From Halarchaeum nitratireducens (GTDB lineage: Archaea; Halobacteriota; Halobacteria; Halobacteriales; Halobacteriaceae): a stretch of 64,000 nucleotides of DNA. Location: assembly GCF_014647155.1 (NCBI RefSeq), contig NZ_BMOQ01000006.1, forward strand, positions 1 to 64,000, in the 5' to 3' direction. The notes beneath the pieces are model-generated. The model was not told the origin of the DNA. It was given only the letters and a program-made list of their open reading frames with translations, and ran no database searches. Numbering within the stretch: position 1 is the stretch's first letter; each line of letters starts with the position of its first letter. The translations under genes were made by a program, and so were the position numbers. This document shows positions 26,373-35,955 of the stretch, piece by piece.

Positions 26373-27242
26373 ATGCGTTACCAGCAGCTAATGCGAGGTT
26401 CCGAGAGTCACCTCGTCGCCGAAACCGACGGGGCTTACTACGACCTCACAGCCGCCAAGCCCGAACTCGAGGGGTTCCGTGATCTCGCTCGCTCCGCGTC
26501 GGTCGCCGACGCCTCGATCGACGCCCTCGCGGCCGATGTGCTCGACGACGCACCCGAGATCGACGCCGGCGACGTCGCGTCCGATCGCGACCTCCCCGTC
26601 GTCCCCGAAGAGGTGTGGGCGGCGGGCGTCACGTACCAGATCAGCGAGCAGGCGCGGCAAGCGGAGAGCGACACGCCCGACATGTACGTCGACGTCTACG
26701 ACGCCGAGCGGCCGGAGGTGTTCTTCAAAGCGACGCCGTCACGGACCGTCGGCCCGAACGAGGATGTCGGCGTCCGCGCGGACTCCGAGTGGAACGTCCC
26801 CGAACCCGAACTGGGGATCGTCCTCTACCGGGGCGACGTCGTCGGATACACGATCGGCAACGACGTCTCCAGCCGCGACATCGAGGGTGAGAACCCGCTC
26901 TACCTCCCGCAGGCGAAGGTATACGACCGGTGTTGTTCGATCGGTCCCTGTATCGTCAGCACCGGCGACATCCCCGATCCACACGATCTCTCGATGTCCA
27001 TGTCGGTCACGCGCGACGGTGTGGAGATCTACGCGGACGAGACGTCGACGATCGAGATGGTCCGCACCTGCGAGGAGCTCGCCGACTACTACACGCGGCA
27101 CAACGCGATTCCCGAACTCGCCGTCCTCCTCACCGGGACGTCGATCGTGCCGGACGAGGGCTTCGACCTCACCGCGGGCGACGTCGTGTCGATCGACATC
27201 GAGGGAATCGGCACGCTCACGAACGGCGTCCGCACGGTCTGA
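26373..27242 (+). CDS. FAH-family 2-keto-3-deoxy-pentonate dehydratase (copy 2)
   Basis: 289 residues, paralogue of the gene at 4356. Metal ligands Glu144, Glu146 (VPEPELG) and Asp164 (GNDVSSRDIEGENP); the segments ATPSRTVGPN and NPLYLPQAKVYDRCCSIGPC are identical or nearly so to copy 1. Divergent from the sugar-acid dehydratase across 165 nt, giving a coherent two-step pair: acid to 2-keto-3-deoxy acid to 2-oxoglutarate semialdehyde. Conservation is highest around the active site and lowest in the N-terminal 60 residues. Confidence 0.84.
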   Translation: MRYQQLMRGSESHLVAETDGAYYDLTAAKPELEGFRDLARSASVADASIDALAADVLDDAPEIDAGDVASDRDLPVVPEEVWAAGVTYQISEQARQAESDTPDMYVDVYDAERPEVFFKATPSRTVGPNEDVGVRADSEWNVPEPELGIVLYRGDVVGYTIGNDVSSRDIEGENPLYLPQAKVYDRCCSIGPCIVSTGDIPDPHDLSMSMSVTRDGVEIYADETSTIEMVRTCEELADYYTRHNAIPELAVLLTGTSIVPDEGFDLTAGDVVSIDIEGIGTLTNGVRTV

Positions 27243-27363
27243 AGGTCCGTTCGAGCGGCCGTCGGGTCCCTCGGGGTTCGGGACGGCACGTGGTCTCTCT
27301 CACGACGCGCTTACGACGCGCGTCACGGGACGCGTCCACGGGCCAGCGCGTCCTTCGGCGGAT

Positions 27364-28404
27364 TCAGTCGTAGAGCTCGGAGACGTCGAAGACGGGTTTG
27401 ACCGTCTGGCCGTCGACGAACGCGTCGAAGGCCTCGTCGGCGTCGAGCAGCGAGAAGCGGTCGTCGATGAACGTCTGTGCATCCACCTCCCGACTCCTGA
27501 TCATGCGTAGCGCGCGTTCGAAGTCCTCGTACATCGACGCGTACGAGCACTGGAGGTCGATCTCGGAGCGGACGAGCGGCGAGTACGGCATCGTCGTCTC
27601 GCCGGTCTGGCCGACGAGCACGATCTGGCCGCCCTTCCGGACTTGCTCGACGGCGGTCGTCAGGCCGGAGGGGTGCCCGGTCGTGTCGAAGACGACGTCG
27701 TAGCCGACGCCGTCGGTGACTTCTGCGCGCTTCTCGGCCATGTCCTCGCCGACGGTCACCGTCTCGAACCCGAGTTCGCACGCGAGCGGGAGTCGATAGT
27801 CGGTGTCCGGGCCGACGCCGGAGACGACGACGTCCCCGCCCTGCGCGCGCGCGACCTGCGCGGTCAACTGCCCGATGGGACCCGGGCCCTCGACGAGCAC
27901 GCGGTCACCGGGGCCGACGCGCGAGTTCTCGATGACGGCGCGCGCGGCGATGCTCGTCGGTTCGACGACGGCGGCGTGTTTCGACCGCACGTCGTCCGGG
28001 ACGGGGTGGAGGGCGTCTTCGGGGACGGCGATGTAGCGTTCGTACGCGCCGTCGTGGTCGACGCCGGTGATGACCGCGTCCTGGCAGACGTTCGACTCGC
28101 CGATGCGACACTGATAACACTCGCCACAGCCCCGGATCGGCCGCTCGACGACGCGGTCGCCGGCGGCGAACTCGGTGACGTCTTCACCGGTCTCGACGAC
28201 GGTGCCGCAGTACTCGTGCCCGATGACGTTCGGGAGGTCCATGCGCTCGAACGCCGACTCGAACTCGTAAATACCGGCGTCGCTCCCGCAGAGACCGGCG
28301 TACTCCACCTCGACGAGCGCCTCGTCGGCGGCGGGCGTGGGACGCTCGCGGTCGATGAGCTCTAGCGCGCCAGCTGTCCGCTCTACTTTCGCCAATCCTC
28401 GCAT
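27364..28404 (-). CDS. Zinc-dependent medium-chain alcohol/polyol dehydrogenase
   Basis: 346 residues of the MDR family. Catalytic zinc ligands are in AGLCGSD and IGHEYC, and four structural-zinc cysteines in CGECYQCRIGESNVC (about 92-106). The nucleotide loop reads VLVEGPGPIGQLTAQVARAQ, a G-x-G-x-x-G pattern. Likely substrates are sugars or polyols (sorbitol dehydrogenase, glucose dehydrogenase and threonine dehydrogenase are relatives). Its place in the pentose block suggests a pentose or pentitol, but the sequence does not decide. Divergent from the SDR gene. Confidence 0.8.
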   Translation of the reverse strand: MRGLAKVERTAGALELIDRERPTPAADEALVEVEYAGLCGSDAGIYEFESAFERMDLPNVIGHEYCGTVVETGEDVTEFAAGDRVVERPIRGCGECYQCRIGESNVCQDAVITGVDHDGAYERYIAVPEDALHPVPDDVRSKHAAVVEPTSIAARAVIENSRVGPGDRVLVEGPGPIGQLTAQVARAQGGDVVVSGVGPDTDYRLPLACELGFETVTVGEDMAEKRAEVTDGVGYDVVFDTTGHPSGLTTAVEQVRKGGQIVLVGQTGETTMPYSPLVRSEIDLQCSYASMYEDFERALRMIRSREVDAQTFIDDRFSLLDADEAFDAFVDGQTVKPVFDVSELYD

Positions 28405-28501
28405 ACAGACAGGTCAGTAACCATCGACCATAACTCTATAGGATACGCGTCAATCTTCGGGATTCCACAACGATAATGTAGTACGTTTCCGCAGCACTGG
28501 T

Positions 28502-29275
28502 ATGGTCGAGTACGAGCACACACCGGTGAGTGTCGCCGACAAGCGCGCGGTCGTCGTGGGCGGGACGAGCGGGATCGGACAGGCGATCGCGCTCGGCTTT
28601 GCGAGCGAGGGCGCGGACGTCGTCGCGACGAGTCGGAGCGAGGAGAAAGTCGCGGAGACGAGCGACGCGATCGAGGCGCGCGGAGCCGAGACGGTCCGCG
28701 TCACCTGTGACGTCACCGACTCGGAGTCGCTCGCCGACGTCCGCGAGGCCGCCGTCGAAGCCCTCGGCGGGATCGACATCGTCGTCGCCTCACAGGGCGC
28801 GATCTCTCGGGAGACCGTGCTCGGCATCGACGACGCGGACTGGGACTTCGTGACCGACGTCGCGCTCGACGGCGTCCGCCGCGTCACGCAGGCGTTCGCG
28901 CCCGCGATCGACGACGGCGGGAGCATCGTCAACATCTCGTCGCTGGCGGCTCGGCTCTCGATGGCGAACCTCCCGGCGTACGCGGCGGCGAAGGGCGGCG
29001 TCGAGGCGTTCACGCGTGCGGCCGCGAAGGAGCTCGGTCCCGACGTCCGCGTCAACGCCATCGCACCCGGGTTCGTCATCACGCCGCAGAACGCGGAGAC
29101 GTACGCCGAGGGGACGGAGAAGCGCGAACGCATCGACGAACGCGCGATACTCGGTCGCGTCGCCCGCCGCGACGAGATCGTCGGTGCGGCGGTCTATCTC
29201 GCGAGCGACGCGTCGTCGTACGTCACCGGCGAAGTCATCACCGTCGACGGCGGCTTCGCGGACAGCGCGTTCTAA
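28502..29275 (+). CDS. Short-chain dehydrogenase/reductase
   Basis: 257 residues. Cofactor loop GGTSGIGQAIALGFA (about 20-34), acidic/Arg tail ATSRSEEK favouring NADP(H), NNAG position replaced by VASQGA, catalytic Ser in NISSL and YxxxK in PAYAAAKGG, and C-terminal EVITVDGGF. Such SDRs oxidise sugars or reduce 2-keto sugar acids. The ATG at 28502 lies about 60 nt after a TATA-like CTATAGG. Transcribed divergently from the zinc dehydrogenase, 97 nt apart. Exact substrate unknown. Confidence 0.82.
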   Translation: MVEYEHTPVSVADKRAVVVGGTSGIGQAIALGFASEGADVVATSRSEEKVAETSDAIEARGAETVRVTCDVTDSESLADVREAAVEALGGIDIVVASQGAISRETVLGIDDADWDFVTDVALDGVRRVTQAFAPAIDDGGSIVNISSLAARLSMANLPAYAAAKGGVEAFTRAAAKELGPDVRVNAIAPGFVITPQNAETYAEGTEKRERIDERAILGRVARRDEIVGAAVYLASDASSYVTGEVITVDGGFADSAF

Positions 29276-29399
29276 CGGGGCGGCCTCGCGCGTTCGGCTC
29301 CGCGACGATCGGGACGACGAAACGTCGAGGCGACGCGCGAGGTCGGTCGTTCGGTAAAAATCGAGAGAAACGGACGATGGGGGCGTCGAGAGGGGCGCC

Positions 29400-30848
29400 T
29401 CAGTAGTTCTCGTAGACGGTCTTCGAGATCGTGTAGAAATCGAGCCCGGCGTCGCCCTGTTCGCGCCACGTCTCGCTCGAGGAGTTCTTGAAGCCACCGA
29501 AGGGCACGTGGAGTTCGAGACCGGTCGTCGCCTCGTTGATCTTCACGACGCCGGCCTCGACGTCGCGCGTGAAGCGGTTGATCTCGGAGTGGTCGTTCGA
29601 TACGATGCTGGCGGCCAGCCCGTACTCGACGTCGTTACAGACCTCCAGGGCCTCCTCGTAGCTCGAAACGGAGATCACGGCGAGCACGGGACCGAAGACC
29701 TCCTCCTGGGCGATCCGCATGTCGCGATCGACGTCGGTGAAGACCGTCGGCTCGACGTAGTAGCCGTCGCCGAAGCGATCGCCGGTGGGCTGACTACCGC
29801 CCGCGGCGAGTTCGGCGCCCTCGTCGGCGGCGATGTCGATGTATTCGAGCGTCCCCTCGAGCTCGGACTCGGAGACCTGCGGGCCCATCTCGTACTCGTT
29901 GCCGGGGCCGATCTCGATGCTCTCGGCGCGCTCGACGATGGCGTCGACGAAGTCGTCGTAGACGTCCTCGTGGACGATGGCGCGCGACGTGGCCGTGCAC
30001 GCCTGCCCGGTCACGCCGAACGCGCCGCCGGCGACGATGTCGGCGGCGTCGGCGACGTCGGCGCTGTCCATGACGAGGGTGGGGTTCTTGCCACCCATCT
30101 CCATCTGCACGCGCTTCTGGTCGTCCGTCGCCTGCTCGTAGACCGTGTTCCCGACCTGGCTACTCCCGGTGAAGGAGACGGCGTCGACGCGGTCGTGCGT
30201 GGCGAGCTCGGTCCCGACTTCGCTTCCGGGACCCGTGACGAGGTTGACCGCGCCGTCGGCGATGCCGGCCTCGTCGAGCGCCTCGACGATGGCGTGTGCC
30301 GGCCCGGGGGCGACGGACGCGGGCTTGATGACGACGGCGTTCCCGGCGGCGAGCGCGGGCGCCATCTTCCACGCGGGGATCGCGATAGGGTAGTTCCACG
30401 GCGTGATGAGGGAGACGACGCCGACCGGCTCGTCGACCGTGTACAGGTTCGTCCCCGTCCCGCTCGCGGACTTGACGTCGCCGCCCATGTCGCGCGTCTT
30501 GCCGGCGTAGTAGTGGAAGATGTCGATCGCCCGCTGGACCTCGCCGCCGGCCTCGGCGTGCGTCTTCCCCTCCTCGGCGGTGAGGAGTTCGGTCAGCTCT
30601 TCCTTGCGGTCGGCGAGGATGTCGCCGGCCCGTCGGAGGACGTCGCCGCGCTGGGGCGCGGGCGTAGCTTCCCACTCGTCCGCGGCGGCGGCCGCGGCGT
30701 CGACGGCGTCGGCGGCGTCGGCGGCGCTCGACTGCTGGTAGGTGTTGACGACGTCGCTCGGGTTCGCGGGATCGGTCACGTCGACGGTGTCTCCCGTGCT
30801 CGCTGCGACCCACTCCCCTCCGACGTAATTCTGGCGTGTATCTACCAT
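29400..30848 (-). CDS. 2-oxoglutarate semialdehyde (aldehyde) dehydrogenase
   Basis: 482 residues of the aldehyde dehydrogenase superfamily: FTGSSQVGNTV at the cofactor site, the general-base Glu in MEMGGKNPT, the nucleophilic Cys in GQACTATSR, and VFGPVLAVISV near the end. It fits the last step of the Weimberg-type route, oxidising 2-oxoglutarate semialdehyde to 2-oxoglutarate (XacF type). Start at 30848 (MVDTRQNYVGGEWV) is preferred over an ATG four codons earlier because YVGGEW is the usual N-terminus. A GTTCA-N7-TGAAC dyad lies about 70 nt upstream. Confidence 0.85.
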   Translation of the reverse strand: MVDTRQNYVGGEWVAASTGDTVDVTDPANPSDVVNTYQQSSAADAADAVDAAAAAADEWEATPAPQRGDVLRRAGDILADRKEELTELLTAEEGKTHAEAGGEVQRAIDIFHYYAGKTRDMGGDVKSASGTGTNLYTVDEPVGVVSLITPWNYPIAIPAWKMAPALAAGNAVVIKPASVAPGPAHAIVEALDEAGIADGAVNLVTGPGSEVGTELATHDRVDAVSFTGSSQVGNTVYEQATDDQKRVQMEMGGKNPTLVMDSADVADAADIVAGGAFGVTGQACTATSRAIVHEDVYDDFVDAIVERAESIEIGPGNEYEMGPQVSESELEGTLEYIDIAADEGAELAAGGSQPTGDRFGDGYYVEPTVFTDVDRDMRIAQEEVFGPVLAVISVSSYEEALEVCNDVEYGLAASIVSNDHSEINRFTRDVEAGVVKINEATTGLELHVPFGGFKNSSSETWREQGDAGLDFYTISKTVYENY

Positions 30849-30918
30849 ACGATATCCCATTGGACGTCATTACAAAGGGGTCTTTCGGTCTCGGCATGCG
30901 TCGCCCTGCCACGAAAAC

Positions 30919-30937
30919 CGTTCACTCAGTATGAACG
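30919..30937. promoter_or_regulatory. CGTTCA-N7-TGAACG dyad (site 2)
   Basis: Perfect 6-bp arms around CTCAGTA, 71-89 nt upstream of the semialdehyde dehydrogenase start on the minus strand, a credible operator position. The remaining 30938-31387 contains no gene I can support; frames there are Arg/Pro-rich shadows. Confidence 0.5.
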
Positions 30938-31387
30938 AGATGTCGGTCAGACGGGATACGAGTGAGGATAGTGTCGAGTGGGGGTAGCGACGTGTTCGCG
31001 CCGTCGTGCGACGACGCGGCCAGTCCATCGCAGCGCCGGTGATCCGTAGACGGTGAACGCGCCGTCTCCCGAACGGGCGGAAATCGCCCGGTCTTACGTG
31101 TATACTCCCGTCAATAACTCAGCGGACGAGAGACGACGGGGTTCACTCCAGTCGAACGATCGAGCCGCAACGTGACGGGGCGCGGGAGAGGCGGTCCGCG
31201 CACGCGGTAACGGACGTGCGAGTACGATCGGCGTGCCGGGAGTGCGGGGACGCCCGCGATAGGCGATCGTCGGACGCTCGGAGACGACGCGGGATCGCCG
31301 GCACGCCACCGGCCGACGGACTCGTAGTGTAAAAGGCGGCGTCGGTGGAGGGACGAGCGGCGTCAGCAAAGAGGGGGCGAACGGCCG

Positions 31388-32785
31388 TCAGGCGAGCGGG
31401 AGAATCGTGGAGTAGACGAGGACGATGATCAGGGCGGCCACGGAGAGGATCGAGGTGACCGCGGTCCACGTCTTGAACGTCTCGGACTGCGTCAGACCGC
31501 CGATCTCCTTGACGATCCAGAAGCCGGAGTCGTTGTACCACGACGTCGTGATCCCGCCGGCGCCGATGGCCATGACGAGGTAGGCGGGGTGGACGGTGAG
31601 CTCGGGCACCAGCGGTGCCATGATCCCGCCGGTCGTGATCATCGCGACGGTGGCCGAACCCTGCGCGATGCGGACGATGGCGGCGATGAGCCACGCCGTA
31701 ATGAGCAGGCCGATACCGAGGCCACTGAGCGCGTTCGCGATCACCATCCCGATGCCGGAGGCCGCGAGCATCGCACCGAACGCACCGCCGGCCGCGGTGA
31801 TCGCGGCGATGTTCCCACCGTTCTGGAGCGCCTCGGTGAGCTCGTCCTGCCAGATCTGGCGCGGGAAGTCGTCCATGCGGAGGTAGGTGATGGCGGCGAC
31901 CATCGCCGCGACGGTGAGTGCGAAGTTCGCGTCCCCGATGAAGTTCGTGAGCGGATCGAGGGCCTGAAGCGACGGGTAGCTACCGGAGAAGGTATCGACG
32001 AAGGTCCCGGCGGCGATGAAGAGGACGGCGACGAGGATCGGGAGCAGGGACTCGAAGAAGCCCGGCAGGCTCTCGATCGGTTTCTGGGCCTGGTTCTCGA
32101 GGTCCTCTGCGGTCGTGCCCATGGACTCTCGAAGCGGAATGTCCACGCGCTCGTTAATGAAGCGACCGTACGCGACGCCGGCGATGAGTGCAGCGGGGAT
32201 GGCGGTCGCGAGACCGACCACGATCGTCATGCCGAGGATCGACTCTCCCGCGCCGAGCTTTTGTGCGACGGCGAGCGGGCCAGGAGTCGGGGGGATGAAC
32301 GCGTGCGCGGCCGTGCCACCGCCGCCGACGACGGCGATGTAGAGGGCGTAGTTATCCCCGATGCGCGCACGCATCGAGCGTGCGAGCGGCGCCATGAGGT
32401 AGAACACGTTGTCGAAGAACACCGGGATGGCCAGCACGGTGCTGCTTCCCCAGAGGGCGAAGTCGGCGTTGTCATCGGAGACCAGCGACTGGAACGAGCG
32501 AACGACGCGGTTCGCCGCCCCGGATTCGGTCATCGATTTCCCGATGATCGCGGCCATCAGGATGGGGATACCGATTCCGGCCATGTTGTTCCCGAACGCG
32601 GTCGCGACGTCGCCGGGTATGGATCCGAACGCGACGTCGGGCATGAGGAGAGCGTTCACCAGTCCGACGGTGAACGCCGAGATGACGAGGCCGACGAACG
32701 CCGGGAGATCCAAGACGACGAGTAGCAATACGACGACTATGACACCAATAGCCAACGCCGTGAGGGCGGGGAGTGCTGCTGGCAT
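31388..32785 (-). CDS. gntP: GntP-family gluconate/sugar-acid permease
   Basis: 465 residues, very hydrophobic, about 12-14 predicted helices, with GntP-family segments such as GGGGTAAHAFIPPTPGPLAVA (about 155-175) and ITTGGIMAPLV near the C-terminus. GntP proteins bring in gluconate or related sugar acids with protons. It pairs logically with the sugar-acid dehydratase at 33550, providing uptake for free aldonic acids that bypass the dehydrogenase step. Divergent from a UspA gene; the TATA-like TTTTTATACC lies at about 32819-32828 on the minus strand. Confidence 0.87.
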   Translation of the reverse strand: MPAALPALTALAIGVIVVVLLLVVLDLPAFVGLVISAFTVGLVNALLMPDVAFGSIPGDVATAFGNNMAGIGIPILMAAIIGKSMTESGAANRVVRSFQSLVSDDNADFALWGSSTVLAIPVFFDNVFYLMAPLARSMRARIGDNYALYIAVVGGGGTAAHAFIPPTPGPLAVAQKLGAGESILGMTIVVGLATAIPAALIAGVAYGRFINERVDIPLRESMGTTAEDLENQAQKPIESLPGFFESLLPILVAVLFIAAGTFVDTFSGSYPSLQALDPLTNFIGDANFALTVAAMVAAITYLRMDDFPRQIWQDELTEALQNGGNIAAITAAGGAFGAMLAASGIGMVIANALSGLGIGLLITAWLIAAIVRIAQGSATVAMITTGGIMAPLVPELTVHPAYLVMAIGAGGITTSWYNDSGFWIVKEIGGLTQSETFKTWTAVTSILSVAALIIVLVYSTILPLA

Positions 32786-32902
32786 GGGAGTTCTACATCA
32801 TCCACAATAATGAGGGTGGTATAAAAACACTATGGATATGGTAGTACGTCTTCCCCCGGCGACGGGAACACACTTATCAACCACGAAAATGATGGTGAGG
32901 GT

Positions 32903-33376
32903 ATGCAGCGAGGACTGATCGTCGTCGAAGAGACGCCCGCACACGCGGATCTCCTCCGCGAGGCCGAAGAGCACGCACGTGGTGCCGACGCACCGCTCAC
33001 AGTGATGACGTTCGCCACCGAGCGGGACGTGGGCGAGGGTGTCGAGAAGTTCGAAGCCCTCGGCGGCGTCGAAGGCATCACCTACGACGACGAGGAGGAG
33101 TTCATCGACGCCGCGGAGGACGCCCTCTCCGAGTACGTCGAACGAGTCTTGGGTGACACCGAGATCTCGTACGACGTCGTCGTCGAAGTCATCGACGGCG
33201 GCTACGGGACGGCGACACTCGCCGCCGCCGACGACCACGGCGCCGACCACGTCTTCATCACCGGCCGGCGTCGCTCCCCGACGGGGAAGGCGATCTTCGG
33301 CGATTGGATCCAGCGCGTCCTCCTCGGCTTCGGCGGGTTCGTCACCGTTCAGACGCGCGAGAAGGAGGAAACGTAA
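32903..33376 (+). CDS. Universal stress protein (UspA family)
   Basis: 157 residues; the nucleotide loop reads ITGRRRSPTGKAIFGDWIQR (about 120-139). The N-terminus MQRGLIVVEETPAHADLL is unusual for the family, with fewer hydrophobic residues after the first strand. Divergent from the GntP gene across 117 nt and convergent with the dehydratase, which suggests co-regulation with sugar-acid uptake. No specific function is deducible. Confidence 0.82.
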   Translation: MQRGLIVVEETPAHADLLREAEEHARGADAPLTVMTFATERDVGEGVEKFEALGGVEGITYDDEEEFIDAAEDALSEYVERVLGDTEISYDVVVEVIDGGYGTATLAAADDHGADHVFITGRRRSPTGKAIFGDWIQRVLLGFGGFVTVQTREKEET

Positions 33377-33549
33377 CGCCGCGATCGCCGAGCTCGTTTT
33401 CGATCGCGGACGCGAGTACAGCGATTCTGCCGGCCCCGCTCCCTGCGCCGACCCCGAGGACGAGGCGTGTCGGGTAGTCGATGAGGTACCGTTTCGCTAC
33501 GCCTCGTCGAGTTGGGCGACGCGAGGCATCGCTTGCCCGGCGAGTCGGG

Positions 33550-34788
33550 TCACTCCTCGTCGAATAGCGTCTCACCGGCGACCATGTGCTCCTCGACGAC
33601 GTCGAGGTCGAGGGTGAGGCCGAGTCCGGGTTCTTCGGGGACCTCCATGCGTCCCTCCTCGATGAGGTTCGACTCCTCGACGAGGTCCTCCCACCAGCCG
33701 AGTTCGTAGGAGTGGTACTCCAGAGCGAGCGAGTTCGGGATGGCGGCGGCGACCTGCGCGGACGCCATCGTCCCGATCGGCGAGGAGACGTTGTGCATCG
33801 CGACCGGGATGTAGTACATGTCCGCGATGTCCGCGATCTTGCGGGTCTCGCGCATCCCCCCGACGCGGGGCAGGTCGGGCGCGACGATGTCGACCGCCTG
33901 CGGTTCGAGAAGCGTCCGCTGGCCGAACTTCCGGTAGACGTTCTCGCCGACGGCGATCGGCGTCGACGTCGAATCCGTTACTTTCTGCTGGACGTCGTGG
34001 TTCTCCGGCGGGACGGGGTCTTCGAGCCACCAGACGTCGTACGGTTCGAGCTCGCGCGCGAGTCGCTTCGCGCTGCCCGCGGTGAACGACCAGTGACAGT
34101 CGAAGGCGACGTCCGCCCGGTCACCGACGGCCTCCGTCGTCGCCTCCACGATCTCGACTTTGTGGTCGATCTCGGGGTTGCGGAGGTGGCGGTTCGCGCG
34201 GTCCTTCCCGTGGCCGCTCGGGACGTCGAGATCGAACTTGATCGCGTCGTAGCCGAGGTCCTCGACGACGCGCTCGGCCTCCGCGGCGCAGGCCTGCGGG
34301 TCGGCTTCGTTCTCCGTGTGGAGGTCGCAGTAGACGCGGACCTCGTCGCGGTATTTCCCACCGACGAGCTGGTAGGCGGGGACGTCGAGGAGCTTCCCGG
34401 CGACGTCGTGGAGGGCGATCTCGATCCCGGAGATCGCCGAGATCACCTTTCCGGAGATGGATCCCTCGCCGCTCATCTTCTGGACGAGGTGTTCGTAGAG
34501 TCGGTCGATGTCGAGGGGGTTCTCACCCTCGAGGAAGGGCGCCATCCGTTCGATGATCTCGGCATCACCCCCACCCCAGTACGACTCGCCGGTCCCGACG
34601 ACGCCCGCGTCCGTGTACACCCGAACGAGGATCCAAGGGTAGTTGCCGTCCACCATCGTCGTCTGCACGTCCGTGATCTCGACGTCCCGGACCCCACCTC
34701 GGTCGTTCGTCACGCCCATCGTCTCCGCGGAGAGATCCCGCATCGTGTACTCCGCGTTCGGGTCGCTTAGCTGGTTGTAGTCGACCAT
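33550..34788 (-). CDS. Enolase-superfamily gluconate/galactonate-type dehydratase
   Basis: 412 residues. Active-site elements: Lys in IKFDLDVP, Asp in FDCHWSF, Glu in WLEDPVPPE, Glu in AVGENVYRK and His in MHNVSSPIG, the layout of sugar-acid dehydratases of the mandelate racemase group. Haloarchaeal D-gluconate dehydratase, first enzyme of the semiphosphorylative Entner-Doudoroff pathway, is of this type and length. MVDYNQLSDPNAEY at 34788 is taken as the start; an ATG nine codons upstream is possible. With GntP it forms a gluconate-use pair. Specificity (gluconate, galactonate, other) is not settled by sequence. Confidence 0.8.
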   Translation of the reverse strand: MVDYNQLSDPNAEYTMRDLSAETMGVTNDRGGVRDVEITDVQTTMVDGNYPWILVRVYTDAGVVGTGESYWGGGDAEIIERMAPFLEGENPLDIDRLYEHLVQKMSGEGSISGKVISAISGIEIALHDVAGKLLDVPAYQLVGGKYRDEVRVYCDLHTENEADPQACAAEAERVVEDLGYDAIKFDLDVPSGHGKDRANRHLRNPEIDHKVEIVEATTEAVGDRADVAFDCHWSFTAGSAKRLARELEPYDVWWLEDPVPPENHDVQQKVTDSTSTPIAVGENVYRKFGQRTLLEPQAVDIVAPDLPRVGGMRETRKIADIADMYYIPVAMHNVSSPIGTMASAQVAAAIPNSLALEYHSYELGWWEDLVEESNLIEEGRMEVPEEPGLGLTLDLDVVEEHMVAGETLFDEE

Positions 34789-34815
34789 TGCATCTACCCA
34801 GTCAGTAACGGTCAT

Positions 34816-35955
34816 GGTAAATCTTCTGCATTGGACACCGACGCCCCATCGGGCTCCCGACGGTCCGCGCGTAGACGGACGGACATCGATCGAACGCGAG
34901 GCCGCCGTGTCGCCACCCGCAACGAGCGGGCGCGGGACGTCAACCCACGAAACTCGCGTTCAGTATGAAGGGACGAATGACCGACTCCCCGTCGATCGCT
35001 GCCCCACAGTGGACGTGCCGAGGAGCCGAGTGAGCATCTGCTACACTCTCGAACCCATTCGATTACGAAGATATAGATGTAAACCAATAGTGTTCATCTT
35101 GGGTGAACGAAGCGTCGATCGAGCGTGGTCGGGGTCGGTGGCCCGGTCGGATCATGCGTGCTGCGACGCGGATCGATTTGTGAACCGAGACGGCTATCGG
35201 ACGCCCCCATTCGTCCCGTACCGCCACCGATTCGTGTCGGTGCGTACTCGGGGAGCGGCTCTGGGCCAGCGACGGCTCGACATCCGACTCACCACGCCGG
35301 TTCAAACAGATTAAATATATGCTAGCTGTACTGTTGTTTATCGTAGATGAGCGCTCGACTGGAGTCGCGTGGGGCGAGTGAAACGACGGCCCACCACCAG
35401 GCGACTTCGGGCAGCCCCGTGGTCGGACCGGGAGTCTCGAGATCGACGACAATCGGTGCTAAACGACGCGTGCGGCCCCGTCAAACCGATCGTTCGTCAG
35501 CTTCGGGATCCGATCGACGGCGTCACTCGGTGGATCGACGCTGATCACGGTACAGGCGTCGATGCACTCGACCGATACAAAATCATAAATATAAGAATGA
35601 GTCGTCTAAACGGTTAGATGGAGAATTATGTGTGGTTGACAAAATCGGGCGACGGACTGTGGGACCTCGTCCGTCGCTTCGGCGTCGCGTGTGCGCGCCG
35701 CTCGCGTGCAATGCACGCTCGCTTCGCTTGATGCGGTCCGACGTCGCCCGTCGAGTCGACGCCGTCCCCCACCCCGTGCTGTCCGCTGTAGTGTCGTCCG
35801 CGAGGACCTCACCGTGGTCACGTGCATCCGAACGTCTCGCGTCCTGACGTGGACGTCTGTCGGGGCGTCACCGACTATCTCGTCGCACTCGGACGGTGAC
35901 CGCCAGTTGGGTCGCGGCTACGACCGGACAGCGAATCGTGTATCTCACGGGCGAC
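34816..35955. other. 1.1-kb region without a supported gene
   Basis: All six frames give only Arg/Ser/Pro-rich or broken readings. Two A+T-rich patches with TATA-like strings (TTAAATATATGC near 35311-35322 and AATCATAAATATAAG near 35579-35594) look like promoters without genes, and the GTTCA-N7-TGAAC dyad sits at 35092-35108. A tail DPIDGVTRWIDADHGTGVDALDRYK on the plus strand before 35617 reads like protein but has no homology I recognise. It may be decayed coding DNA or contain an untranslated RNA. Confidence 0.4.
35092..35108. promoter_or_regulatory. GTTCA-N7-TGAAC dyad (site 3)
   Basis: Perfect 5-bp arms around TCTTGGG, in the gene-poor gap about 300 nt upstream of the sugar-acid dehydratase. 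It has the same spacing as sites 1 and 2. No promoter directly beside it is evident on the minus strand, so its target is unclear. Confidence 0.4.

Noticed and set aside
31094-31369. 91-codon minus-strand frame in the gap beside the GntP gene
   Set aside because: Pro/Arg/Ser-rich, no promoter, no recognisable motif, composition of a shadow frame.
34814-35314. 166-codon plus-strand frame upstream of the sugar-acid dehydratase
   Set aside because: Arg/Pro-rich, overlaps the promoter of the dehydratase, no family features; treated as non-coding.
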